From Candidatus Aminicenantota bacterium (GTDB lineage Bacteria > Acidobacteriota > Aminicenantia > UBA2199): DNA of 64,000 bases. This document shows, in pieces, positions 8,900 through 17,504 of this stretch. The position numbers and the translations under genes are program-made. Location: positions 114,935 through 178,934 of the forward strand of contig JAPKZK010000121.1 in assembly GCA_026393835.1 (NCBI GenBank), in the 5' to 3' direction. Within the stretch, counting starts at the first letter, position 1; every line of letters starts with the position of its first letter. The notes beneath the pieces are model-generated. The model did not search any database. It had not been told where the DNA came from and saw only the letters and a list, made by a program, of their open reading frames with translations.

Positions 8900-10675
8900 A
8901 TGACCAAAACTAAAATGAAAAACGCATTAAATAAATGGATCCAGTTGGTTAAACTAGACTTTCATAGGCCGGGTTTGTTTAAGAAAACGGAGATGGTTTT
9001 GCGGGTGCTAATGATATTGGTGATAGCGGCGGTTTTCCTGGCGCAACTGGATAAAATATTTACCGTACCGCTGGAACAACCTTACTACACCGGTACATGG
9101 GATGAACCTTTCTCCATCAATTCCGGCATAAACGCCATCCACCGGGGGGGCGACCCGGCATTTTATAACTACGGCGGCACGTCGGTCTATCCCTATTCCC
9201 TGGTATTTTACTTCTACGGCAAAGCCACCGGCATTGTACCCAATTATAAGATGCTGGACAAAGAGTTCAAGAATCCGGATTGGCCCATGACCCGCAAGAT
9301 ATACCCGGTCAAACCCATTTACATCACCCGGATCATCGCTTATATTGTTTTTCTCTGCGCCGCTTTTTTATATGTGGCGTTATTCTGCTATCTTTTACTC
9401 CCGGCCCCGTTCTGGTTGATCCCCTCTATCACGACAGCCGCGATTTTTTCAAGTTACGCCATACAAATGCTGCCGGAAACCCATTTGGGCCTGCTGGCCG
9501 GATTGACCGCCATTGCTTTTGCAAAAGCGGTTATTATCGGCGATCTGTCCCGGTACTTTAAATGGCTGATCATATGCGCCGCGGCGGCCTCTTTGACGGC
9601 TGCGGTAAAAATCAATGCGTTCTTCATTGTCCTCCTGCCCCTGTCGCTGCTGTGGCGATTGGTGCAGGCAAAATACCTGGCCTTTAATTTGTTTAAACCG
9701 GGCCAGCTTAAACGATGGGCCTTACTGGCCGCTACTTTTATTCTCCCCTATGTCCTGGTCAACCCGGCTATGGTGATTAATTTTAAAGGGTATAAAGCCT
9801 GGTTAAGCGCCATGCGTAAACTCTCGGGCGTGAAACCCGAAGCCTGGGTTGACCGGGACTACGGGATTGTTCCTTTTTTAAAAGACCTTTACCTGTCCCA
9901 TGCGTTCCCGGTGGCGCTGCTGATCCTGCTGGCGGTGCTGGCCTGTATCTTCATGGTGAAACGAAACCCGGCGGCCTTTGCCGGGTTTATGATTTTCTTC
10001 CTGCACTCGCTGTATACCATTGCCAATATGAAACACATGCTCTATGCCCGGCACTTTGTTTTCTTGCTGCTGCCGTTTAATATACTCATGCTTTTCCCGT
10101 TAATCTACCTATTCCGAAAAGCCCCCCGAAACATTAAAGCGGGCCTGACCCTGGTCTGCCTGCTAATCACCCTCTGGGTATTCCCCATGGGTAAGTCCAT
10201 CGATGCGATTTCGAAACTGCCCTCCGGGAAATTTTCCACGAACTGGGAACGAGAGAGCCGCGACGAGCTTATTGATTTTGTAAAAGCTAACGATGCGGTA
10301 TTATATTTTTATGATTATCACGGTTTCTCTTTGCCCAACAATATTCATGACCGGATTATTCCCTTTTCGGAAGTAACGGATGCGCCGGACCTTCTTAAAG
10401 CCAACGAGTACGTGGCGCTGGTCCTGTATAAAACCTCGGGGCAGGGCCAGGTGGACCAGCAGGGGAAATATGAACCGGACCGGGATTTCTTATTGAATAA
10501 ATATACCCCGGTTAAAATCCTGGGCAAACCCGGCGGCGCCAATGATATTAATAAACAATCCCCACAGGAGAATCCCACGATTATACTATTAAAAGAGCGG
10601 GCGGCGCCCGCACCCAAAGAAGGCCCTACCAATGGTATCACAGAACAAACAGAACATGGGAAAAATGAAAATTAA
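8900..10675 (+). CDS. GT-C-like membrane glycosyltransferase (PMT/ArnT-like)
   Basis: 591 aa. One N-terminal helix is followed by an outer loop with TWDEPFSINSG (about residues 65-75), whose acidic pair fits the catalytic Asp/Glu of GT-C enzymes. Then come about ten helices and a C-terminal soluble tail of ~170 residues. GT-C enzymes use lipid-phosphate sugars in the periplasm. No Shine-Dalgarno is evident before ATG 8900, and a compact GC hairpin lies at 8867-8881. The end overlaps the next gene. Confidence 0.65.
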   Translation: MTKTKMKNALNKWIQLVKLDFHRPGLFKKTEMVLRVLMILVIAAVFLAQLDKIFTVPLEQPYYTGTWDEPFSINSGINAIHRGGDPAFYNYGGTSVYPYSLVFYFYGKATGIVPNYKMLDKEFKNPDWPMTRKIYPVKPIYITRIIAYIVFLCAAFLYVALFCYLLLPAPFWLIPSITTAAIFSSYAIQMLPETHLGLLAGLTAIAFAKAVIIGDLSRYFKWLIICAAAASLTAAVKINAFFIVLLPLSLLWRLVQAKYLAFNLFKPGQLKRWALLAATFILPYVLVNPAMVINFKGYKAWLSAMRKLSGVKPEAWVDRDYGIVPFLKDLYLSHAFPVALLILLAVLACIFMVKRNPAAFAGFMIFFLHSLYTIANMKHMLYARHFVFLLLPFNILMLFPLIYLFRKAPRNIKAGLTLVCLLITLWVFPMGKSIDAISKLPSGKFSTNWERESRDELIDFVKANDAVLYFYDYHGFSLPNNIHDRIIPFSEVTDAPDLLKANEYVALVLYKTSGQGQVDQQGKYEPDRDFLLNKYTPVKILGKPGGANDINKQSPQENPTIILLKERAAPAPKEGPTNGITEQTEHGKNEN

Positions 10676-12539
10676 AGAGGTTTTGAAACAGTTCAAAGAA
10701 ACGCCTGCATGGTGGTTGGCGATCCCCATCCTGGCTTTTGTTTTATTAAAAATACACCTGATTGTTCTATCGCTGCCTTACCTGGGAATGGAACGCCTCC
10801 TGCTCACTGTGCTTGCATTGTTGGCCATGTTTTTCCTGGGCCTGACGGGTTTTTCACTATCAAAAGTTTCTGGAAGTGTCGGAACCTCTTTTCAAAGAGG
10901 TTCTGACCCGCCGGAGGCAACAGTGCTTGTTCCACTAATTCTTATTATCGCCGGTGATTATTTGAATTTTTCCTCCTTACACCTGGACGTTAATCCGCTT
11001 GCCGCTGTCTGGGTGGCGCTGCTTTACTGGTGTATATTTACTTTCCTGGAGAAAGACACACTGCTGCATAAAGTTCTTATCCCCGGTGTGCTGTGCGGCG
11101 CAGCCCTGACCGTCAATTACAGCTTATTCCCGATAGTGCTTTCCCCTATCCTGGCTATTTGGCTATTCCCGGGAAACCAAAAATTGAAACGGATTTTCCT
11201 TTTAATCGGCGTTACCCTGGCGGTGTTTTTGGCAATGATTCCTTTATCCTTTGCCCTGTTTGTACCCCTGGACATGTTGGGCGTAGGTAGATATTCATAT
11301 CATCATCATATCCATTGGACGTTGAAAGGATTATCCGGGAATTTCGGCGTTGGTGGCCTTCTTCTATCGCTGTTTGGACTGGTCACTGCTTTTAAGAAAG
11401 ATTGGCGAAAACCCGTTATCTTTATTGCTTTCCCCCTTTTACTTACCCTTTATGCCTTTTTTGCCGTGTTTGCCGCTCTCGGTCTTATCGAATTGTACCG
11501 GCTGGCGCGGGAACGATTGAAATTAAAAGCCATCCCGGCGGCGGCGGCGGTGGCGATTCTGTTTTGCATCTGTTTCCCGCCGTACAAACCCGTGCTGCAA
11601 TGGGCCAAAGCCAAAGCGGAACCCGATTCCCGCTTGCGGGCGGTCCAATGGGTGCGGGCCAATGTTCCCAAAGGCGCATCATTGGTGGTCCCGGCTGAAT
11701 TGGAAATGGACGCGGCCCCGCTCCAAGACGACTACCAGGTCTATACGCGCGATTTTAAACAGTTGAAAGAAACCACTTTCGAAACCCTGGACGCGCTTTT
11801 AAACGGGCCCTATTTCCTGGTCCCGGAATTCACCGTTTATGACGTTGACGGCCTGACGGCAAAGGATTTGAAACTGCTGGAAGCGTTTAAAGAAAAGTCC
11901 CGGGACGCGGTCGCTTTCGCGGGCAATAAAGTGCTGCGCAATTATTACCGTCCCGTTCCCGCCGGGAACCCGGCGTTTTCCATCGGGCGGTTGGAAACAA
12001 AGGCGCAATTAATCCCCAGTCCCGCCGTGTCCGCCGTGTGGAATGCCAACGCAGCCGCGCCGCAAGACACGTCCCCGGCGCTGCTTACTTTTTTTGAAAA
12101 AGGGAAATTTGCTTATGAATTTACAGCCAAACAGACGGGGAATGTCCTGGAAGTACACAGTTTGTCGGCGGATGAAAAGGGAATAAGGCAAACCGGTTTC
12201 GGTTTTGAACCCAACCGGAAAGGTTTCGCGAAGGATATCGCGGCAATGCAAGGCAAATACATATACCTGGTAGCAAGCGCGGCGGTTTCCCCTCATTTGG
12301 CGGGGGAAGACAATTATATATTTATTTCCAGTCAAAGCGGTCAATCCGGTCAATCCGGCGGATTTGGCGCGGAAAAACAATTCTTTTCAAGCCCCGGATG
12401 GCGGACTTATATCCTGGCCAAAAAAATACAACCCGGTACGACGCGGTTGATCATGGGCTTTCGTTTTACTCCCCAAAGTAAGGAGGACCGTTTGACCATC
12501 CGGCATATCGGCATATATGTATCGGAAAAACCAATGTAA
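10632..12539 (+). CDS. GT-C-like membrane protein carrying an in-frame palindromic insert
   Basis: 635 aa (later starts at 10656 or 10665 are possible). About seven to eight hydrophobic segments fill the first ~290 residues; a soluble C-terminal half includes RLRAVQWVRANVPKGASLVV, a pattern seen after the membrane part of GT39-like proteins. Bases 10862-10921, encoding a hydrophilic stretch SKVSGSVGTSFQRGSDPPEA between two helices, are copy B of the 60-bp palindromic element. A short GGTCAATCC microrepeat near 12348 gives SGQSGQSGG. The conserved acidic loop expected at the N-terminus of GT-C enzymes is not obvious, so it may be non-catalytic. Confidence 0.55.
   Translation: MVSQNKQNMGKMKIKEVLKQFKETPAWWLAIPILAFVLLKIHLIVLSLPYLGMERLLLTVLALLAMFFLGLTGFSLSKVSGSVGTSFQRGSDPPEATVLVPLILIIAGDYLNFSSLHLDVNPLAAVWVALLYWCIFTFLEKDTLLHKVLIPGVLCGAALTVNYSLFPIVLSPILAIWLFPGNQKLKRIFLLIGVTLAVFLAMIPLSFALFVPLDMLGVGRYSYHHHIHWTLKGLSGNFGVGGLLLSLFGLVTAFKKDWRKPVIFIAFPLLLTLYAFFAVFAALGLIELYRLARERLKLKAIPAAAAVAILFCICFPPYKPVLQWAKAKAEPDSRLRAVQWVRANVPKGASLVVPAELEMDAAPLQDDYQVYTRDFKQLKETTFETLDALLNGPYFLVPEFTVYDVDGLTAKDLKLLEAFKEKSRDAVAFAGNKVLRNYYRPVPAGNPAFSIGRLETKAQLIPSPAVSAVWNANAAAPQDTSPALLTFFEKGKFAYEFTAKQTGNVLEVHSLSADEKGIRQTGFGFEPNRKGFAKDIAAMQGKYIYLVASAAVSPHLAGEDNYIFISSQSGQSGQSGGFGAEKQFFSSPGWRTYILAKKIQPGTTRLIMGFRFTPQSKEDRLTIRHIGIYVSEKPM
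10862..10921 (+). repeat. 60-bp palindromic element, copy B, inside a coding sequence
   Basis: Same ends as copy A (AAAAGTTT and CGCCGGAGGCA). Its stem is different: TCGGAACCTCTTT pairs with AAAGAGGTTCTGA, with one G-T pair. Length is exactly 60 bp, that is 20 codons, so the host frame is kept. Confidence 0.85.
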
Positions 12540-12548
12540 AAGGCAATC

Positions 12549-13730
12549 ATGGGCTTATTTATCATCAAATTTATCCTGACCAATATCCTGTTTTCCTTGA
12601 TAATCGGTTGTGTGTTGGTAAGAATTAACACGCTTAATAGGGTTAACAAGCTTGACAAATTCAATTGGTTTACCGGGTCCGGGGAGAAAGTACCGAACCT
12701 GGAATTAATGCTGTATTCATTGGGATTGGGGCCGGTATTTACCGTATTGATCCTGTATTACCTGCTGTTGGTGTTCCATGGGCTGCCCAATTATTTTTAC
12801 CTGGGCGTGGTGTTCCTGGTGTACCTGGCGCTGCTGGTGTGGGGAAGGAAATCCATTCCCTTAGCAGTTCGTCATGACGACCCGCCGTCGCCCGAAGACC
12901 ATGAAAATAAACCTCTTGGTGTACCTTCGTGCCTTGGTGCCTTGGTGGCTAATTTCATGCCCGGGAAAGGGAAACGGTTGGGACATATACTTTTTTTCTC
13001 TTTTCTCCTGGTCTTGCTGGCGGTTTTTATGTACCTGTACCTGGGCAGTATTTTGCAGGTTCCTATCGCGGACCACGATATCCTGGTGCATGGCAATATC
13101 GGGAAAATGTATTACCAGGAAAAAGCCCTCACCTATTCTGAAAATATATCTAACTCCATCGACGGTTTCTTCTTTATCGGATCGCCCAAGCCCTCTTTTT
13201 CCTTGCTGTTGACCTGGGAGATGATGATGAACAGGGGTTTCGCCGGGAGCAACGACCTGTCTTTCGATATATATTTCCGCAGCATCAGCGTTTATTACGG
13301 ACTATTGATACTTGCGGTGGCCTTTTATTGGCTTTACAGGAGAAACCGGTACCTGGCGTTGTTGGGCATTGTCGTGATGTTTTCAGGATTGAAATTTTTC
13401 CAGGTATTTATGAGTTATCACCTGGATTCGTACCGATTGTTTTTTCTTATACTTTCCTGGGTGTTCCTGGCGTACAGTTTGAGAAGCAAGGCGCCGTTGG
13501 CGCTTTTATTATTGGGGATTTTTTCCGGTTTCACTGCGTTTACCCACTTGATCGGGCTGCTGGCGGCGCTGGTTAATGTTTTGGCGTTTTTCCTCTTCCA
13601 GGAAGCTTCTTTCAAAGAGCGGTTGTTAAAAACCATGGCCCTATCGTTAATCATCCTGCTTTTCGGCGGGATCCACTACGTCCTGGAAGCCATCTGGGGC
13701 GCCCGTTTCGGCTTCTTGACTTATTTTTAA
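12549..13730 (+). CDS. GT-C-like membrane protein with repeat-derived loop, possibly C-terminally shortened
   Basis: 393 aa, nine bases after the previous gene. Several hydrophobic helices surround a loop with PIADHDILVHGNIGKMYY (about residues 175-192), whose Asp-His-Asp fits a GT-C active-site loop. Residues encoded at about 12901-12960 (NKPLGVPSCLGALVANF) come from a dispersed repeat also found in intergenic DNA near 35850 and 41195, so the repeat has been taken into the protein. The protein ends right after a helix, without the soluble tail of the two preceding genes, which may mean truncation. Confidence 0.5.
   Translation: MGLFIIKFILTNILFSLIIGCVLVRINTLNRVNKLDKFNWFTGSGEKVPNLELMLYSLGLGPVFTVLILYYLLLVFHGLPNYFYLGVVFLVYLALLVWGRKSIPLAVRHDDPPSPEDHENKPLGVPSCLGALVANFMPGKGKRLGHILFFSFLLVLLAVFMYLYLGSILQVPIADHDILVHGNIGKMYYQEKALTYSENISNSIDGFFFIGSPKPSFSLLLTWEMMMNRGFAGSNDLSFDIYFRSISVYYGLLILAVAFYWLYRRNRYLALLGIVVMFSGLKFFQVFMSYHLDSYRLFFLILSWVFLAYSLRSKAPLALLLLGIFSGFTAFTHLIGLLAALVNVLAFFLFQEASFKERLLKTMALSLIILLFGGIHYVLEAIWGARFGFLTYF
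12901..12960 (+). repeat. Dispersed 'CTTGGTGTACCTTCGTGCC' repeat inside a coding sequence
   Basis: The block ATAAACCTCTTGGTGTACC and following GTGCCTTGGTGGC match the intergenic copies at 35850-35902 and 41195-41247 closely. Here it is read in frame as part of a membrane protein. Confidence 0.7.
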
Positions 13731-13826
13731 ATTAACCATTAACAATTATCATATTATTGAAAAGAAACCGGAAACCGTTATCTTTTAATTATAAGGGCAG
13801 ATACTTGAAGTTTTCCCATCCCCAAA

Positions 13827-13857
13827 AAGAAGGGCCTGAGAACCAGGCCCCTTTTTA
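13827..13857. terminator. Bidirectional intrinsic terminator
   Basis: GGGCCTG (13832-13838), a 5-base loop and CAGGCCC (13844-13850), flanked by an A-run and T-run. It sits between the end of the polysaccharide cluster and the convergent RiPP precursor gene. Confidence 0.85.
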
Positions 13858-13891
13858 AAAGTTAATTGAAAAAAATCGTTATTACTCTTTA

Positions 13892-14149
13892 TCAACAGTT
13901 ACAAGTATCTGTAAACATACAAATACAGGTTATGCAGTAAGAGTTTTCAGCGGTATCCTTGAGCTTGCAATATTGTGGTGGGCCATAAGAAGCAGGACAA
14001 CCGGTAGTGCAACCGACATCTGTTTGGCATCCCAGGCCAGGACATGAAGCAGAGACATAGCCAGCTTTAATCTGTGACATTTTTTCATCTGACAGATTAG
14101 TGATGGTAGTTTTTGAAAGTTGAAGCTTTTTTTTGATTTTTGGTTTCAT
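13892..14149 (-). CDS. Cysteine-rich RiPP precursor peptide 1
   Basis: 85 aa. The start at 14149 was chosen over an upstream in-frame start because AAGGAG precedes it and the upstream one overlaps the promoter. Leader residues 5-30 (KIKKKLQLSKTTITNL, then SDEKMSQIKAG) match the KKLxLxKxT[IV]TxL pattern of GG-type natural-product precursors. The core after AG has ten cysteines with Gly, Thr and Ser rich spacing, as in thioether- or disulfide-crosslinked peptides. No maturation enzyme or transporter lies nearby, so it is an orphan. The gene has a perfect promoter and a 21-bp array upstream. A related precursor lies at 48329. Confidence 0.75.
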   Translation of the reverse strand: MKPKIKKKLQLSKTTITNLSDEKMSQIKAGYVSASCPGLGCQTDVGCTTGCPASYGPPQYCKLKDTAENSYCITCICMFTDTCNC

Positions 14150-14186
14150 ACTTAATTTCTCCTTTTTTTTAAGTTTAGAAAGCGTG

Positions 14187-14215
14187 ATTATATATATCTG
14201 TGTAACTTTTGTCAA
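14187..14215 (-). promoter_or_regulatory. Consensus promoter of RiPP precursor 1
   Basis: On the minus strand: TTGACA at 14215-14210, 17-bp spacer, TATAAT at 14192-14187, a full match to the sigma-70 consensus. The transcript would start about 30 bases before the ATG. Confidence 0.88.
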
Positions 14216-14339
14216 TAGAAGGATAATATGGATAATTCGTCCGTCCCATTAGTTTTCCCCCCTGGACCGGGTGGAAGTCTGCCCTTTAATAACAATTGTG
14301 TCCGTTGTTGTCTGGGGTATAAATAAAACCTATAGAGTT

Positions 14340-14570
14340 GTTGGAAATGGTTTCCGGGGAGTTCGGAAAGTTTTCCGGGGTGTTGGAAAAGTTTTGCGCG
14401 GTGTTCGGAAAGTTTTCCGGGGTGTTGGAAAAGTTTTGCGCGGTGTTGGAAAAGTTTTGCGGGGTGTTCGGAAAGTTTTCCGGGGTGTTCGGAAAATTTT
14501 CCGTGGTGTTGGAAAAGTTTTGCGCGGTGTTCGGAAACTTTTCCGGGGTTTTGAGAAAGTCTTGCGAGAG
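14340..14570. repeat. 21-bp tandem array 1 (about 11 units)
   Basis: Eleven 21-bp units start at 14340 and every 21 bases after. Two unit types alternate irregularly: one contains the palindrome CGGAAAGTTTTCCG, the other TTGGAAAAGTTTTGCGCGG. The last unit (14550-14570) is degenerate. The period is a multiple of three and several frames on both strands are open. On the minus strand one frame reads KLFQHRA/KLSEHPG heptads. It lies about 125 bp upstream of the -35 box of RiPP precursor 1. Between the array and the next gene (14571-14669) I see nothing else. Confidence 0.9.
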
Positions 14571-14669
14571 ACAGTGCAAAATTTACGGAGTTTTGCGGAA
14601 GCCTTCCGGCAGGCTGTTTGTTTTCCTTGCCCTTCCTCTTTTTTAAAAAACCGCATATGGGTACATGGG

Positions 14670-14698
14670 TTGCATTATCGGAACGATTCATATAAAAT
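14670..14698 (+). promoter_or_regulatory. Promoter of ATPase-nuclease gene
   Basis: TTGCAT, 17-bp spacer, TAAAAT, about 40 bases before ATG 14740, which has GAAGGAG upstream. Confidence 0.65.
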
Positions 14699-14739
14699 AT
14701 TAACCATGATTGAGATTTGTTTTTTTGAAGGAGTAACGC

Positions 14740-16281
14740 ATGCGTAAATTTTTTAATACAGCCGGGTTGTGTTCACCGGATAAACACTATATGGTGGAGC
14801 CTCTAAACCGGTTGAAAGAGGTAGAACAATTATTCGAGCAAGAGCTTTATTTCACCATCCATGCGCCCCGGCAAACGGGGAAAACCACTTATTTGTATGC
14901 GCTGGCCCGTAAACTCAATGCGGAAGAAAAATACATTGCCCTGGTGGTTTCCTTTGAACGGGCGGGAGTCGCAAGCATGACTCTTGAAAATGCCAACAGC
15001 ACGGTTATAAATGCTATATTCAACGCTTCTACCCGGCAATTGGAGGAGAAGCGCCGGCCTGAAAATCCCGGCGGAAAAAATTTCCCGGATCTATATAATT
15101 ACCTGCAAGCATGGTCCGAAAGCCAGGAAAAGCCCATTGTTCTTTTTATCGATGAAATCGATGCTTTATTGGATGATGTCCTGATTTCCATGCTCAGGCA
15201 GTTAAGAGACGGATACCAGGGCAGGCCCAAGCATTTCCCTTCTTCCGTGGTCCTTGTCGGATTGAGAGATGTACGGGACTACAAAGCGAAAGTGCGGGAA
15301 GGTGAAGAATCCATGGGCACGGCGTCTCCTTTCAATATAAAAGCGGAATCTATTTTATTGAATAACTTTACAAAGCAGGAAATGTTCGATCTGCTGGAAC
15401 AACATGCAATGGAAACCGGACAGGCTTTCCCCCAGGAGGTAAAAGAAGAAATTTTTTATCTTTCCAGCGGTCAGCCGTGGTTGGTTAATGCCCTGGCCAA
15501 TCAAATCGTATCGAAGATTCTGGGAAATGATTATTCCAGGGAAATAACTCTCGATATCGTATCGGAAGCCAAAAATCAGTTGATTTTGCGCCGCGACACT
15601 CACCTGGACAGCCTGGTGGATAAGTTAAAGGAAGAAAAAGTGAAAACAATCGTTCAAGCCATCATTAACGGAGATACCATTGTTTTCGATATATTAGTGG
15701 ATGATATCGCTTATCTGCGGGACCTGGGGATCGTTTCGCAGTCGTCGCCGCTGGTGTTTGCCAATCCCATCTATGCGGAGATTATCCCGCGGGTAATGGC
15801 TTCGCCTATCCAGGAGATGATTCCCATCGATATTCAAACCGCATGGTTTGTTAACCCTGATGGGACATTGAATATGGAAAAAATATTAAAAGAGTTCCAG
15901 GAGTTTTACCGGAGAAACAGCGGCGCCTGGCTGGACAGATACGAATACAAGGAATCGGCGCACCATTTATTATTGATGGCGTTTTTACAAAGAGTCGTTA
16001 ATTCCGGCGGCGAGATTATACGGGAAATGTCGGTAGGGAATGGCCGCATCGACATGCTGGTCCGGTTCAAAAAACAAGAATTTGCCATGGAATTGAAAAT
16101 TAAAAGAGATGCCTACACCATCCCGGATGGGAAAAAACAACTGGGCCGTTACCTGGATCGATTGGGGTTAAATCAAGGCTACCTGGTGATATTCGACCCG
16201 GGCAAGAAGAGTTGGAAAGAGAAGCTTTATTTTAAAGAAGTTTCCCATGACCGGAAGAAGATAATAATGGTTGGGCTTTAA
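14740..16281 (+). CDS. AAA ATPase with C-terminal PD-(D/E)XK nuclease-like domain
   Basis: 513 aa. Walker A APRQTGKTT at residues 42-50, Walker B PIVLFIDEID at about 132-141, then sensor-like SSVVLVGLRD. The C-terminal ~110 residues hold GRIDMLVR..FAMELKIKR, the D-x(n)-ExK pattern of the DUF1703-like branch of PD-(D/E)XK nucleases. Such proteins are common, often in many paralogues, in genomes of this kind and are suspected to belong to defence or mobile functions; no role is proven. It has its own promoter and ribosome site and is not in an operon. Confidence 0.8.
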   Translation: MRKFFNTAGLCSPDKHYMVEPLNRLKEVEQLFEQELYFTIHAPRQTGKTTYLYALARKLNAEEKYIALVVSFERAGVASMTLENANSTVINAIFNASTRQLEEKRRPENPGGKNFPDLYNYLQAWSESQEKPIVLFIDEIDALLDDVLISMLRQLRDGYQGRPKHFPSSVVLVGLRDVRDYKAKVREGEESMGTASPFNIKAESILLNNFTKQEMFDLLEQHAMETGQAFPQEVKEEIFYLSSGQPWLVNALANQIVSKILGNDYSREITLDIVSEAKNQLILRRDTHLDSLVDKLKEEKVKTIVQAIINGDTIVFDILVDDIAYLRDLGIVSQSSPLVFANPIYAEIIPRVMASPIQEMIPIDIQTAWFVNPDGTLNMEKILKEFQEFYRRNSGAWLDRYEYKESAHHLLLMAFLQRVVNSGGEIIREMSVGNGRIDMLVRFKKQEFAMELKIKRDAYTIPDGKKQLGRYLDRLGLNQGYLVIFDPGKKSWKEKLYFKEVSHDRKKIIMVGL

Positions 16282-16434
16282 AACAGGAAAATTTACGTTT
16301 CCTGCGGGAAGTTTCCCAACGTTCCGGGATGATTTTCCGCCTGATATCCGGTAACAACCAGGGGACAACCCCATACTTACCTACTACCCTTTTTTCCCAG
16401 GCATTTTTAAATTCGACTCCCGAAATCGATGTAA

Positions 16435-16463
16435 TAAAAATCGGTCTGCCCCGTTTTTTGCCC
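16435..16463 (+). repeat. 29-bp direct repeat, left copy
   Basis: Begins TAAAAATCGGTCTGCCCCG and continues with a T-run and GCCC; identical to 17558-17586. The 1.09 kb between the copies holds a HEPN-like fragment and a nucleotidyltransferase/HEPN pair. Confidence 0.9.
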
Positions 16464-16482
16464 CCGTGATCCCTTCGTCAGC

Positions 16483-16716
16483 GTGAAAAATATGGGGCGT
16501 ATGGTGGAAATGATCGTGAAAGCAAATCAGATATCATTGGAAGACCAAAATAAACTTCGCAATGCAATTGAAATGCGGAATCGAGCAGTCCATGATCTTC
16601 GGGAGCCAGAAAGGGCTTCTACACAGAAGATGTATAAGGATGTAGTAGACTTCATAAAACGAAAAACGCTCAAACCCCAATTCTATGATCCCCAAAAAAT
16701 CCAGGGGCAGGCGTAA
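16483..16716 (+). pseudogene. C-terminal fragment, HEPN-like (RNRAVHD motif)
   Basis: 77 codons from a GTG with no ribosome site, starting 20 bases after the direct repeat. It contains EMRNRAVHDLREP, like the RxxxxH motif that marks HEPN-type domains, and a C-terminal helix. The N-terminal part of a HEPN domain is missing, and the upstream frame is closed within the direct repeat region. Probably the tail of a gene lost by rearrangement at the repeat. Confidence 0.4.
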
Positions 16717-16725
16717 ATCGCCATC

Positions 16726-17139
16726 TCAGATTGGGTTATCCATTTTTGTTATTTCTTTGTCGATACATATCTCTAATTCTTTCAGGTATTTCTCTGCCTT
16801 TTGAAGCCAGTCATTCACATGATTTTCTTTAAAAAAAGTAAAATCTTTGTAATCACCCTCTTGCCGGAAAACAAACATTTCTGAATAGAATTTCCCGATT
16901 TCAGTTTCAACAATGCCTTCCTTTACAAAATGTACATTGAATAGGGCCCTTATTCCTGTGTGTTTATGTGAAGAAAGGTTTTTGGTCATCAGTAATGCAC
17001 TTATTTCGTAAAACAAAGCGTAATAAATGCGATTCACCGCAGAGAACAAACGGCCCTTTTCAAATAAGAACCGGGCATCTTCAATAGTTTCAGCGGCTTT
17101 TTCCCTCCGATATTTAATTAAATCCCTTTCCCAATTCAT
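16726..17139 (-). CDS. HEPN domain protein (toxin of MNT/HEPN pair)
   Basis: 137 aa, mainly helical. NRIYYALFYEISALL near residue 40 and SHKHTGIRALFNVHFVKEG near 57 are typical of the HEPN family (PF05168). The four-base overlap with the nucleotidyltransferase upstream indicates coupled translation. In such pairs the HEPN protein is usually an RNase or AMPylation target and the nucleotidyltransferase its antidote. The canonical RxxxxH is not clearly present in this copy, so RNase activity is uncertain. Confidence 0.8.
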   Translation of the reverse strand: MNWERDLIKYRREKAAETIEDARFLFEKGRLFSAVNRIYYALFYEISALLMTKNLSSHKHTGIRALFNVHFVKEGIVETEIGKFYSEMFVFRQEGDYKDFTFFKENHVNDWLQKAEKYLKELEICIDKEITKMDNPI

Positions 17140-17468
17140 ATTCGCAGCGCTTCCTTTTGTAGATTGCGATGAAAAGGCATAACGGCAGCCTTTTCCGATC
17201 TCCAGAATTCCGTTGAACAGACAACAATGCCAAAAACGATGTTATATTTCAATTCGATATCATAAGCCAGATCGACAATCTCTTTTTTCAGGTTCATATC
17301 ATCCCCGCCGGGCAGCAGGGCCAGGACATCGATATCCGATTCCGGGCCGAATTGGTTTCTTGCAACGGAACCGAAAAGATATAGCTCTAGACCCTTTCCG
17401 AATCTGTGGCTCAATATTTTCTTCAATTCTGATACCGATCTTTTTATAATTTTCTTTTTCATGTTCAT
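17136..17468 (-). CDS. Nucleotidyltransferase (MNT-type antitoxin)
   Basis: 110 aa from ATG 17468 (17462 also possible; the longer frame to 17504 has no ATG start or ribosome site). The motif GSVARNQFGPESDIDVLAL has the GSxAR and the SDIDV metal-binding aspartates of minimal nucleotidyltransferases, so it should be catalytically complete. It precedes and overlaps the HEPN gene, the normal order for this toxin-antitoxin class. Confidence 0.87.
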   Translation of the reverse strand: MNMKKKIIKRSVSELKKILSHRFGKGLELYLFGSVARNQFGPESDIDVLALLPGGDDMNLKKEIVDLAYDIELKYNIVFGIVVCSTEFWRSEKAAVMPFHRNLQKEALRI

Positions 17469-17504
17469 GCCTAGTAATATAATATTTAATGCTCTAATTG
17501 TCAA

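Noticed and set aside
14340..14570. CRISPR array
   Set aside because: Units are contiguous 21-mers without spacers, and no cas genes are present. The same holds for arrays 3 and 4.
14212..14691. Minus-strand open frame of 159 codons through array 1
   Set aside because: It is open only because the 21-bp repeat lacks stops; it has no ribosome site and overlaps the RiPP promoter. Kept as a repeat, with the heptads noted as a finding.
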